A stretch of 7,513 nucleotides of DNA, taken from CAZJUO01 sp964549245 (GTDB taxonomy: Bacteria > Patescibacteriota > Patescibacteriia > UBA10025 > JAHIVO01). The notes beneath the pieces were generated by a model. It saw nothing but the letters and a program-made list of their open reading frames with translations, was not told where the DNA came from and searched no databases. Of this stretch, positions 1-6,294 are shown piece by piece (the first letter of the stretch is position 1; each line of letters starts with the position of its first letter). The translations under genes were made by a program, and so were the position numbers. The stretch covers positions 1 through 7,513 of the forward strand of contig CAZJUO010000061.1 of assembly GCA_964549245.1 (NCBI GenBank), given 5' to 3'.

Positions 1-1
1 A

Positions 2-82
2 GGTTTATTCTACCCTAATATGAGGGGTGTTACCGATGTATCTCATCTTCTTCAGGGCATAGCCGAAAATTACAATCTATGA
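2..82 (+). CDS. Possible 3' end of a converging plus-strand gene
   Basis: One plus-strand frame is open from the left edge to a TGA at 80-82 and encodes about 26 residues containing NMRGVTDVSHLLQGIAENYN. The string reads like the helical C-terminus of a soluble protein, but I do not recognise a family and 26 codons are too few to prove coding. It runs against the minus-strand cluster and its last 13 bases overlap the detached PfkB tail at 70-135. If real, it would be the native downstream neighbour of the PfkB gene before the orphan gene was inserted, with the two genes converging and slightly overlapping. A short minus-strand reading frame across the same bases is the alternative. Confidence 0.27.
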   Translation, partial: GLFYPNMRGVTDVSHLLQGIAENYNL

Positions 83-135
83 CGGTAGTTTTGGTAGTAG
101 CGCTTTTTCAAGGCCGACCAGGTAAACGAATGCGT
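70..135 (-). pseudogene. Detached 3' tail of a PfkB-family kinase gene
   Basis: Read on the minus strand, these 22 codons encode THSFTWSALKKRYY followed by QNYRHRL and a TAA stop. The intact PfkB gene ends in THTFTWTSLRKRYY followed by RNFRKKL and TAA. The two tails have the same length to the stop, match at 13 of 21 residues, and differ mostly conservatively. By hand count the DNA is identical at 42 of 66 positions, with many silent changes, so this is an old, diverged copy of coding sequence and not a recent duplication. Upstream of the Thr codon the similarity stops abruptly: the conserved GTQ that precedes this motif in the intact gene is absent and the flanking bases are AT-rich. There is no start codon or catalytic region, so this is a remnant. 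It is best explained as the original kinase 3' end displaced by an insertion, or as the last trace of a lost tandem paralogue. Confidence 0.72.
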
Positions 136-157
136 TTTAAATATTATAGTTTATGTG

Positions 158-181
158 GTGGCAATCAAATTGTCACTTTTT
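158..181 (+). terminator. Candidate rho-independent terminator, plus strand
   Basis: On the plus strand GTGGCAAT (158-165) pairs with ATTGTCAC (169-176) over eight base pairs, one of them G-U, around a CAA loop. Five T residues (177-181) follow directly. Read on the minus strand the stem has an A-C mismatch and no trailing T run, so it suits rightward transcription. It would terminate transcripts entering from the possible gene at the left edge, 76 bases after that gene's stop, and would shield the minus-strand operon's 3' end from read-through. The stem is short and AT-rich at the loop side, so the call is tentative. Confidence 0.42.
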
Positions 182-229
182 CATACAAAACTGTTCCGTT
201 TTACTACAAGTAACTTTTGTAAATTTTTC

Positions 230-1264
230 TCACCCGTCCATTGGATGAATAATTGGAATCTCAGATGGGGCAATTTTATTACGTTCCGCTTCTCTATATC
301 CAAAGCTTCTCACTGAAACAATACCCTCTGGGATATACGCTCTACGTAACAAATAATCCTTCATACTTAATGCTGATGAATCAGAACCAGCCGTCATTGT
401 ATTCACGTCCGTTTTTGCCCCTGGATGTATTTCAAAATACTCTACGCCGCATCTTTTGCCTACATCACGAAGAAGCGAGTATATTTTATTAATCGTTTCC
501 TCAAGCTGAACCAGCTGACTAATGTTTTCACTTACTTCATCCTGGGGAAAACTCTCTTTAATAAGAGCTTGGTTGTCTGATAATATTTTTCTTTCCGCCT
601 CTAATCTGAATTTCAGCTGGGCTACAGACTGTATTGCGGTAGAAATTGAGGAAATTTTGGAGATTTCCTGCTTTAGATTATTGACCCTTGACCGGTATTC
701 CTCATTGTCCGGATCGGCATCGGGCTCAAAAAAAACTGAACTGATATTTTCAAACTCCTTCTTGACCGTGCGCGCATTGATTAATACATCTTTAATTCTA
801 TTGAAATTTGTCAATAAATCATCATTTACCTTATCATCAGCCGACTCAACAGAAATTTCCCCTTTGCCGACCTTATCCTTAATATCTTCATAACTTTTTA
901 TAAAAGCGTCATTTTTTATCTTTTGGAATAAATCTTTTCGCTCAACTAGTATCTTATCTTTATAATTTTCGACTTTTTTGCAAATAGTTTCAATTTTATT
1001 AATAAATGGAACTAATTCCCTTACGCCAACACTAACGGCTTCAATATATTTTTCATAAATCTGTTGAATCTCAAGATTGTTTATTCGGTCAATAATCACC
1101 CTCGAATCCTCCGGCTTACTTCTACCGCGTGCGTGACCCAATTGATCTCTTTCATTAAATAGTTCACCCTTAATTTCATCGCCGCTCTTGTTAGTTTCAT
1201 TGTTTTTACCACTAGTATCTTCGCTTATGAAATCTCCCTCATTTAAATCAGATTCTTTTTTCAT
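230..1264 (-). CDS. Orphan charged, helical 344-residue protein
   Basis: I do not recognise a family. Residues 1-55 are polar, acidic and low in hydrophobics (rich in Glu, Asp, Asn, Ser and Lys), so probably disordered. Residues 56-270 are almost continuous amphipathic helix with Lys/Glu-rich heptad-like stretches, for example EKYIEAVSVGVREL, VENYKDKILVERKDLFQKI and LKFRLEAERKIL, suggesting a coiled coil or helical bundle. Residues 271-344 change character (CGVEYFEIHPGA, IPEGIVSVRSFGYREAE) and could be a small folded tail. No signal peptide, membrane segment or enzyme motif is visible, so it is probably cytoplasmic. The ATG at 1264 lies 15 bases after the PfkB stop with no Shine-Dalgarno sequence, and it is the only gene here ending in TGA. 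It is much more AT-rich than the operon and sits between two PfkB tails, which suggests acquisition by transfer. It could be part of a larger lost system, but nothing here tells its function. Confidence 0.85.
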   Translation of the reverse strand: MKKESDLNEGDFISEDTSGKNNETNKSGDEIKGELFNERDQLGHARGRSKPEDSRVIIDRINNLEIQQIYEKYIEAVSVGVRELVPFINKIETICKKVENYKDKILVERKDLFQKIKNDAFIKSYEDIKDKVGKGEISVESADDKVNDDLLTNFNRIKDVLINARTVKKEFENISSVFFEPDADPDNEEYRSRVNNLKQEISKISSISTAIQSVAQLKFRLEAERKILSDNQALIKESFPQDEVSENISQLVQLEETINKIYSLLRDVGKRCGVEYFEIHPGAKTDVNTMTAGSDSSALSMKDYLLRRAYIPEGIVSVRSFGYREAERNKIAPSEIPIIHPMDG

Positions 1265-1279
1265 ATATTATTCAAATGT

Positions 1280-1345
1280 TTAAAGTTTTTTCCGAAAATT
1301 TCGGTAATATCTCTTTCTTAGACTTGTCCAAGTAAACGTATGAGT
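1280..1345 (-). repeat. Current tail of the PfkB gene, partner of the tail at 70-135
   Basis: These are the last 21 codons and stop of the intact kinase gene, from THTFTW to the TAA. They are in direct orientation with the detached copy, 1210 bases apart. The longest exact word at matching positions is CGTTTAC (in CATaCGTTTACtTGG against CATtCGTTTACcTGG), close to the start of the similarity. The tail has 19 G+C in 66 and uses AGA twice for arginine, whereas the rest of the kinase gene mostly uses CGN codons and the detached copy has 29 G+C in 66. This suggests the present tail arrived with the AT-rich DNA downstream of it. Confidence 0.7.
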
Positions 1346-2215
1346 TTGCGTACCGTACTTTTCTACCGTGTAAACGCTGACCAGACCGGCCAGGCGGCCG
1401 ACTTTCGGTAGTGGGTATTTATTAATCAATCCTTTAATCAAACCCGCTCGGTACGCATCGCCGGCTCCGGTGGGATCAGAAGTATTTTTGGGTTTGGCGG
1501 GCGGAATTCGATAAATTCTTTTCCCTTGGCGGATAATAGATCCTTTTTCACCTTTCGTGGTAACTACGATGGCCGCTTTTTTTAATAATGCCGGCAGGGT
1601 TAAACCAACCTTCTTAAGTATCAAGGCTAATTCATAATCATTGGAGATAAATACTTCAGCCCCGGTAATCCCTTGCAGTAAATCCTTTTTTGAGAGAATG
1701 GGAATCTGCTGGCCTGGATCATAGATATACGGCGTCTTGGTTTTTTTATACTGGAGCGGGTATTTTTTCATATCGTCAATGTTGCCTGGAGACACACAAG
1801 CGATAGACCTGCGACCAAAAAACTTTTTCGGCACAGGACCGTTTGAATACTGCATGGCCCCCGCAAAAAATCCCGTTATCTGGTTATCGCTCTTGTCGGT
1901 TATGATATAGCATGAGCTGGTAGCTACTTGTTTTAATTGTTTTATATGCGTTGTACGAATACTATGCCCAGTGAGCCATTTTCGGTATTTTGCGAAATCA
2001 TGGCCAGTGGCAGCTAAAACTATCGGGCGTTCGCCTAGTAATGCCAGGTTGTAGGCGATAGTAGCGCACGTTCCCCCATAACCGATACGGAATTTCTCCA
2101 CATAAAAACTGACGTTCAAAACGTGTATCTTGTCCGGTAAAATATGGTCCTTAAAACGGCCGTCAAAATTCATTATCCGGTCATAAGCAATGGAACCTGA
2201 TAATAAGATGGGCAT
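1280..2215 (-). CDS. PfkB-family carbohydrate/nucleoside kinase
   Basis: A 311-residue ATP-dependent kinase of the ribokinase/PfkB superfamily, which phosphorylates a sugar or nucleoside hydroxyl. With the ATG at 2215 as residue 1, the N-terminal strand LLSGSIAYDRIM is followed by the glycine-rich substrate motif GYGGTCATIAYNLALLG (45-61). The C-terminal signature DPTGAGD (247-253) has the catalytic base Asp253 and the GAGD anion hole. GTQTHTF near the end resembles the tails of adenosine-kinase-like members, so a nucleoside kinase is possible, but the substrate cannot be settled from sequence. A longer reading from GTG at 2242 would overlap the beta-subunit gene by 26 bases; the ATG is preferred because it follows that gene's TAG by one base and directly precedes the conserved MPILLSGS start. 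It is the last gene of the operon. The final 66 bases are unusually AT-rich and appear to have been replaced, with a diverged old tail lying at 70-135. Confidence 0.9.
   Translation of the reverse strand: MPILLSGSIAYDRIMNFDGRFKDHILPDKIHVLNVSFYVEKFRIGYGGTCATIAYNLALLGERPIVLAATGHDFAKYRKWLTGHSIRTTHIKQLKQVATSSCYIITDKSDNQITGFFAGAMQYSNGPVPKKFFGRRSIACVSPGNIDDMKKYPLQYKKTKTPYIYDPGQQIPILSKKDLLQGITGAEVFISNDYELALILKKVGLTLPALLKKAAIVVTTKGEKGSIIRQGKRIYRIPPAKPKNTSDPTGAGDAYRAGLIKGLINKYPLPKVGRLAGLVSVYTVEKYGTQTHTFTWTSLRKRYYRNFRKKL
1304..1331 (-). promoter_or_regulatory. Weak candidate promoter for the orphan gene
   Basis: On the minus strand, TTGGAC (1326-1331) and TATTAC (1304-1309) are separated by 16 bases and resemble -35 and -10 boxes. 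They sit inside the current PfkB tail, and the -10 box lies about 40 bases before the orphan gene's ATG. The matching positions in the detached tail read CTGGTC and CTACTA, so this promoter-like arrangement exists only in the current copy. That would suit an element carrying its own promoter within the restored tail. The boxes are imperfect and lie in coding sequence, so this is a guess from pattern alone. Confidence 0.22.
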
Positions 2216-2216
2216 A

Positions 2217-3074
2217 CTATTGATAGGCTTGTAACGACTCACTGATGTCTATTGATTCTATAGTTTGCTCAACTAAGGGTTTGTCGTGGCCATACTCGAC
2301 TTTATCCTCCATAGTAGGCTGCTCTGCCTGATACAATATACCGGTGGGCAGCTTATCGCTATCATGTGTAACCAACGCTAATGCCCGCTGGCGGTCAGTG
2401 GGATCATGATTCGTTCCATCAACCTGGCAGATGCGCTCTTTATACCATTGAAAGGTGTTGACCTTATTGAAGGTAACGCAAATCTGTAAAATGTTAATCA
2501 CGGCAAATCCTTTGTGCACAATGGCTTTTTTAATAATTTCGGTTAAACCGTTAATATCGCCGGAAAATCCCTGTGCTACGAAAGTGGCCCCGTTGACAAT
2601 GGCCGCCGCTAACGGGTTGAATGGCTTATTAGTTGAACCGAATGGCGTTGATTTCGTTTTCGTGCCTTCCGCCGAAGTCGGCGAGACCTGCCCTTTGGTG
2701 AGGCTGTATAAACGGTTGTCATGCACTAAATAAGTGATATCTATATTACTGCGGGCGACGTGAACAAAATGGCTGACGCCTTCACCATAACCGTCTCCAT
2801 CCCCCGAATCAGCAATAACAGTTAGATTGCTGTTAGCCAGCTTGACTCCCATGGCTACGGGCAGGGAGCGCCCGTGAATAGTATGGAACGAGTAACAGTT
2901 AAAGAAATTAGCGCCGTTTGACGAACAGCCAATGCCAAAAGTCATAACTACATTGTGCGGATCCAAACCGCACTCGGCAAGCGCTTTCTTGGTAGCCGGA
3001 TATATACCGAAATTACCGCATCCCGGACACCAGGTTGGTTTATATGAACTAGAAAATGTATTTTGATCCGCCAT
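2217..3074 (-). CDS. korB/porB: 2-oxoacid:ferredoxin oxidoreductase, beta subunit
   Basis: A 285-residue thiamine-diphosphate subunit of a CoA-acylating 2-oxoacid (probably pyruvate):ferredoxin oxidoreductase. WCPGCG (15-20) and GIGCSS (47-52) open the protein. GDGD (91-94) through DNRLYSLTKGQVSPTS (119-134) forms the TPP-Mg site. Cys16, Cys19, Cys50 and Cys199 (in ICVTFN) match the four ligands of the single 4Fe-4S cluster known in two-subunit archaeal-type enzymes. The length is normal. The LTKGQxSPTS form is shared by pyruvate- and 2-oxoglutarate-using enzymes, so substrate is inferred from the neighbouring acetate genes. The ATG follows the alpha-subunit TAA by one base, implying coupled translation. 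There is no separate ferredoxin-like delta subunit, so a diffusible ferredoxin encoded elsewhere must accept the electrons. Confidence 0.95.
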   Translation of the reverse strand: MADQNTFSSSYKPTWCPGCGNFGIYPATKKALAECGLDPHNVVMTFGIGCSSNGANFFNCYSFHTIHGRSLPVAMGVKLANSNLTVIADSGDGDGYGEGVSHFVHVARSNIDITYLVHDNRLYSLTKGQVSPTSAEGTKTKSTPFGSTNKPFNPLAAAIVNGATFVAQGFSGDINGLTEIIKKAIVHKGFAVINILQICVTFNKVNTFQWYKERICQVDGTNHDPTDRQRALALVTHDSDKLPTGILYQAEQPTMEDKVEYGHDKPLVEQTIESIDISESLQAYQ

Positions 3075-3075
3075 A

Positions 3076-4815
3076 TTATTTTAAATCATTAATCGCTTCA
3101 ACCAGCTCATGGGTGAAAAAAGGGCGTCCGTCGTATTTTAACAATTTATAATCAGGATTTAAACCTGTTTCCTCCCGTAAAATGCCGGCTAATTGTCCGG
3201 TCTTGTTGTTTTCTATTACCACAACCTTTTTCGCCTTTTTAAATACCTCTTTGACTTTTTGTGAAGGAAAAGGGCTGATAAAAATTATCTGTAAAAAATT
3301 AATCTTTTTACCTTGATATCGCAACACCTTCATCGCTTCCAGAATCGGGCCTCTGGTAGAACCCCATGATAATATGGTAATATCGGCCTTTTTTTCTCCT
3401 TCCAAAACCGGGTCCGGTATATCGTGCTTAGCCGCTTCCAGTTTGCGGAACCGTTTATCCATCATCTTGGTACGCTCTTCTGACCCTTCTTCTGAAAAAC
3501 CAAGCTCATTATGCTCATCGCTATTTGCCACATGTTCACCACCTTTAGTGCCTGGCAGGGCACGCGGAGATACGCCCGAAGGGGTATGCTCATACCGTTT
3601 AAATTCTCCGGCTTTTATATCATTCTCTTCCACAACCTCGCCCCGATCAATCATTTTTTTCTTAAACACGGCTTTGCTGACTGAAGCATGCGAAGCTGCT
3701 AAAAATTTATCAGTGATAAACATAACCGGTGTTTGGTATCTTTCTGCGATATTAAAAGCGTCCTGAATCAAATTGTAGCATTGGGCTACATCACCCGGAG
3801 CGATAACAAAACGCGGAAACTCGCCATGCGAAGCTGATAATAAAAATCTTAAATCACCTTGTCCGCCCCAGGTCGGCATGCCCGTCGAAGGACCCGTACG
3901 CATGGCTTCGACCGCTACCAGTGGTACTTCAACTATACCGGCCATTCCCCATGCTTCTGTCATGAGACAAAAACCGCCGCCTGAAGTAGCAGTCATGGCG
4001 CGCACTCCCGCATAGCCGGCACCAATAGCATCGTTGATAGCCCCGATCTCATCTTCAGCGTGGCGGACACCGATATTGTATTTCTTAGCTTGCGCCGCTA
4101 AGGTATGTAAAATTGAAGTTGCCGGTGTCATGGGGTAAGCAGAAAAAAACTTGCAACCCGCGCTTATCGCTCCCCAGCTGATGGCATCGTTCCCGGTCAT
4201 GATCACCATATCCTTTTTCGGCTGTACGTGCAATTGATAATTGAATTTGGGTTTAAAATTATTTTGGATAAACTCATATCCCGCTTTGGCAGCCAGAACA
4301 TTAACCTCGATCACCCGCTCATCTTTATTTTTTAAGGTAAAATTAAGCTTAATTACCTCTTCCAGCAACCCGAGAGGCGCTTTGAACAGCGCAAAACTGG
4401 CTCCCATACCGACTACGTTTCGAGCAACCTGCGGAGCGCCCGCCTTGGTGGCTAGCGTCTCCAAGGGCATTTCAATAACATGCATGGAATTTAAAAATTC
4501 CTCCTGCTTTGCTTCGGTATTGTCAGTATTAACAATAATTGCTCCATCTTCAGCTAATTCAGACCGATGCGTGTCCACAGTATCACGATTCAATGCCACT
4601 AGAATAGCGATCGGCCGATGAGGAGCTTGTACCTCATCTACTGAAGCATTTACTTCATAGGTATTATGTCCGCCGCGTATCAAGGAAGGGTATTCCGCAT
4701 AATCAAAAACATGCAGTCCAGCACGCAGCATAGCTCTGGAAAACATAGCTCCGGCTGATAATATGCCGTAGCCCGCTTCACCGCCAATTTTCCAACTGAA
4801 TTTGTTTACTATCAT
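3076..4815 (-). CDS. korA/porA: 2-oxoacid:ferredoxin oxidoreductase, fused gamma-alpha subunit
   Basis: A 579-residue subunit in which the gamma domain (roughly 5-185, beginning WKIGGEAGYGILSAG, with YPSLIRGGHNTYEV) precedes the alpha domain. The alpha domain carries the conserved YPMTP loop (227-231; usually YPITP), RHAEDEIGAIN and the TSGGG stretch. SGVSPRALPGTKGG and NEHNELG-like residues (here SDEHNELG) follow, then a transketolase-C-like domain ending in the Lys-rich C-terminus. The alpha domain binds the 2-oxoacid and CoA and works with the beta subunit encoded next. Length and domain order are those of the fused two-subunit class. A TTG at 4824 would add three residues; ATG at 4815 is chosen because the family normally begins just before NKFSWKIGG. 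Neither has a Shine-Dalgarno sequence. A 36-base gap after ackA is the largest in the operon. The chemistry would yield acetyl-CoA and reduced ferredoxin from pyruvate. Confidence 0.95.
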   Translation of the reverse strand: MIVNKFSWKIGGEAGYGILSAGAMFSRAMLRAGLHVFDYAEYPSLIRGGHNTYEVNASVDEVQAPHRPIAILVALNRDTVDTHRSELAEDGAIIVNTDNTEAKQEEFLNSMHVIEMPLETLATKAGAPQVARNVVGMGASFALFKAPLGLLEEVIKLNFTLKNKDERVIEVNVLAAKAGYEFIQNNFKPKFNYQLHVQPKKDMVIMTGNDAISWGAISAGCKFFSAYPMTPATSILHTLAAQAKKYNIGVRHAEDEIGAINDAIGAGYAGVRAMTATSGGGFCLMTEAWGMAGIVEVPLVAVEAMRTGPSTGMPTWGGQGDLRFLLSASHGEFPRFVIAPGDVAQCYNLIQDAFNIAERYQTPVMFITDKFLAASHASVSKAVFKKKMIDRGEVVEENDIKAGEFKRYEHTPSGVSPRALPGTKGGEHVANSDEHNELGFSEEGSEERTKMMDKRFRKLEAAKHDIPDPVLEGEKKADITILSWGSTRGPILEAMKVLRYQGKKINFLQIIFISPFPSQKVKEVFKKAKKVVVIENNKTGQLAGILREETGLNPDYKLLKYDGRPFFTHELVEAINDLK

Positions 4816-4835
4816 AGGTAACAATACAATAACAA

Positions 4836-4860
4836 GGTGTCGTATAAGTTATTATACACC
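4836..4860 (-). other. Small hairpin over the ackA stop codon
   Basis: On the minus strand GGTGTATAA can pair with TTAT and then, after a three-base ACG bulge, ACACC, around a TAAC loop. The 5' arm contains the last codons and TAA of ackA, and the structure occupies much of the only sizeable intergenic gap in the operon. No T run follows, so it is not a standard terminator. It could slow decay or uncouple ackA and korA expression, or be chance. Confidence 0.22.
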
Positions 4861-5991
4861 ATTTTTGGCCTGTTTCGCAATTTCCAAAGCTTCATCAGTT
4901 TTAATGGTCATAATACGCGGGCGTTTTTTAAACTGGATACCTTCTACAGCTAACCGCCGTATCACCGGGCTGCGTTCGCCCATAGCACCGGTAAAGACAA
5001 TAGCGTCTACCTGGCCGAGTAAAGCCGCATACGAACCGATATAGTGCTTTAAACGGCGGATAAATACCGCAAGGGCCAGCTTAGCCTGTTTTTTCTGTGA
5101 GGCGGTAAAATGCCTTCGGCCTTGGTAATCAAGCACTTTTTTTCCGGCCGCTTTTAAAATCTCCCGCATGTCCGAAGTAAATCCTGAAATGCCAAGTAGC
5201 CCTGATTCTTTGTTTAATATTTCCTCAATCTTGTCCGATGATAAACCCAATTTTTTCTGCAAGAAGAGTGTCATAGCAGGGCCAATATCTCCCGAACGCG
5301 TACCCATAACCAGGCCTTCTAGTGGCGTAAAGCCCATGGAAGTAATCAATGGCTTGCCTTTTTTAATAGCGGTTATCGAACAGCCATTGCCCAAATGAAT
5401 GGTAATGATATTTAATTTGCGGCGTGCCGTTTGCATTTTTTCCGCGACCAACGAAGTTACATATTGGTGCGAAATCCCATGAAAGCCATACCGGCGTATG
5501 GCATATTGTTTTGATATACGGTATGGCAAGGCATAGAGGTAATCTTCTGGCCGCAACCGCGAAAAAAAAGCCGTATCAAAAACTGCAATATTTTTTACTC
5601 CTGGAAATTTACGTTGGCAAGCATTGATAACCTTTACGTTGATAGGATTATGCAATGGCGCTAAGGCGCCGAGTTTTTGAATTTTTTTTAGAACGTTGTC
5701 GGTAATAACTGTCGGTTTAGTAAATAGTTCACCGCCATGTACCACTCGATGGCCGATAAGACCTATTTCCTTTTTATTAATGGTTATTAAACGTATAACC
5801 GTTTGCAGGGCTTGCTCATGAGTATTAACCGACCGACAATAACGGATACGGCCATCAATACTGATAAAAGTTTTTTTCAAGCCAATACGTTCCACCGCAC
5901 CGCTTGTTTTCTTACGTAAAGTAGCTTTATCAAAAATAGCAAACTTTAAGGTAGCCGAACCGGCGTTGAAAACCGCTATGTATTTACCCAT
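4852..5991 (-). CDS. ackA: Acetate kinase
   Basis: A 379-residue cytoplasmic enzyme (family usually near 400) that transfers phosphate from acetyl phosphate to ADP, giving acetate and ATP. The ASKHA-fold signatures are in order: VFNAGSATLKF (7-17, Asn9), GHRVVHGGE (80-88, Arg82), APLHNP (111-116, His114), VFDTAFF (137-143, catalytic Asp139), RRYGFHGISH (166-175, His171), HLGNG (199-203), GTRSGD (230-235, Arg232) and FTGAMGER (333-340, Glu339, Mg ligand). All catalytic residues I know from the Methanosarcina enzyme have counterparts. Three usually conserved positions differ: Phe143 where DTAFH has His, Gly237 where GDIDP has Asp, and Arg340 where GEN has Asn. The ATG overlaps the previous gene's stop region by eight bases and has no Shine-Dalgarno sequence. 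Butyrate or propionate kinase activity cannot be ruled out, but the residue pattern is that of AckA. Confidence 0.95.
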   Translation of the reverse strand: MGKYIAVFNAGSATLKFAIFDKATLRKKTSGAVERIGLKKTFISIDGRIRYCRSVNTHEQALQTVIRLITINKKEIGLIGHRVVHGGELFTKPTVITDNVLKKIQKLGALAPLHNPINVKVINACQRKFPGVKNIAVFDTAFFSRLRPEDYLYALPYRISKQYAIRRYGFHGISHQYVTSLVAEKMQTARRKLNIITIHLGNGCSITAIKKGKPLITSMGFTPLEGLVMGTRSGDIGPAMTLFLQKKLGLSSDKIEEILNKESGLLGISGFTSDMREILKAAGKKVLDYQGRRHFTASQKKQAKLALAVFIRRLKHYIGSYAALLGQVDAIVFTGAMGERSPVIRRLAVEGIQFKKRPRIMTIKTDEALEIAKQAKNGV

Positions 5992-6292
5992 AAGCTAAAA
6001 GGTTAGTAATAATTCTCTGGGCTTCCTGCTCAACTAGGTCCCCTTCATACTGTCCGGAGTGGCGCGGCGTGCTTCCGTATGATGGCTTCTTTTCATCCAA
6101 GTGAATATTAAAATTAACGGCGTCCGAATCTTCGCTAAGATAAACATGAAAACGCGGGTAGTGCAAACCGCCCAAACGCTTTATAAAACTCGCTTGACGT
6201 GCCTGCCGATCGAGATGCTGATGATAACCGAGCCGGTTCATCATGACTCTCGTGTTATAACGTATCTTATCTTTTGGAATAGAAAATTTCAT
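5984..6292 (-). CDS. Small conserved-looking protein of unknown function
   Basis: A 102-residue soluble protein with no signal peptide or membrane segment. The N-terminus is basic (MKFSIPKDKIRYNTRVMMNR, then GYHQHLDRQARQ). A central segment, YPRFHVYL (45-52) and then FNIHLDEKKPSY (61-72), looks like two beta strands with a turn. It is followed by STPRHSGQYEGDLVEQEAQR, the start of a C-terminal helix. It has seven His residues for its size (24, 26, 29-adjacent region excluded; notably 44, 49, 64, 78), so a metal or nucleic-acid role is conceivable, but I know no function. My impression is that similar short proteins occur in other Patescibacteria, which I cannot check here. It lies between pduL and ackA, starting two bases after the pduL TAG and overlapping ackA by eight bases, so it is translated with the acetate enzymes. 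AGGAGG six bases before the ATG fixes the start. Confidence 0.85.
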   Translation of the reverse strand: MKFSIPKDKIRYNTRVMMNRLGYHQHLDRQARQASFIKRLGGLHYPRFHVYLSEDSDAVNFNIHLDEKKPSYGSTPRHSGQYEGDLVEQEAQRIITNLLAYG

Positions 6293-6294
6293 GG

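Larger units (their letters stand above)
136..1345. mobile_element. Candidate 1.2-kb insertion at the 3' end of the PfkB gene
   Basis: This span lies between the detached PfkB tail and the point where the intact gene's tail begins (1345). It contains the AT-rich replacement tail (1280-1345), the orphan 344-residue gene and about 94 non-coding bases. The composition shift falls at the repeat: the 35 kinase bases just upstream of the tail have 16 G+C, the tail has 19 of 66, and samples inside the orphan gene have 13 of 60 (781-840) and 16 of 60 (901-960). The detached tail has 29 of 66, like the operon. This arrangement resembles elements that integrate into the 3' end of a protein gene and restore it with their own copy. 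No integrase, transposase or terminal inverted repeat is visible, so the boundaries and mechanism are inferred. A decayed tandem kinase gene would be the rival explanation. Confidence 0.38.

Noticed and set aside
143..148. TATAAT-like box on the minus strand in the gap left of the orphan gene
   Set aside because: No -35 box lies at a suitable distance (the nearest, TTGATT, is 14 bases away) and it would lead only into the detached kinase tail.
198..217. AAAAC/GTTTT inverted repeat after the orphan gene as its terminator
   Set aside because: A five-pair, almost pure A-T stem with no trailing T run on the minus strand is too weak to call.
253..893. Plus-strand open frames opposite the orphan gene (253-492 and 522-893)
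   Set aside because: They are antisense to a longer minus-strand frame with coherent helical composition; their translations are rich in Ser, Leu and Phe with no family resemblance and no ribosome site.
1292..1304. Palindrome CCGAAAATTTCGG in the PfkB tail as a terminator
   Set aside because: The usable stem is only four base pairs and on the minus strand it is followed by A residues, not T residues; it also lies inside coding sequence.
2216..2242. GTG start of the PfkB gene at 2242
   Set aside because: It adds nine residues with no conservation and overlaps korB, whereas ATG at 2215 sits one base after the korB stop and begins the conserved N-terminal strand.
3374..4621. Plus-strand open frames opposite the oxidoreductase alpha gene (3374-3766, 4241-4621)
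   Set aside because: The minus strand encodes a clearly recognisable enzyme throughout, and these frames are shadows of it.
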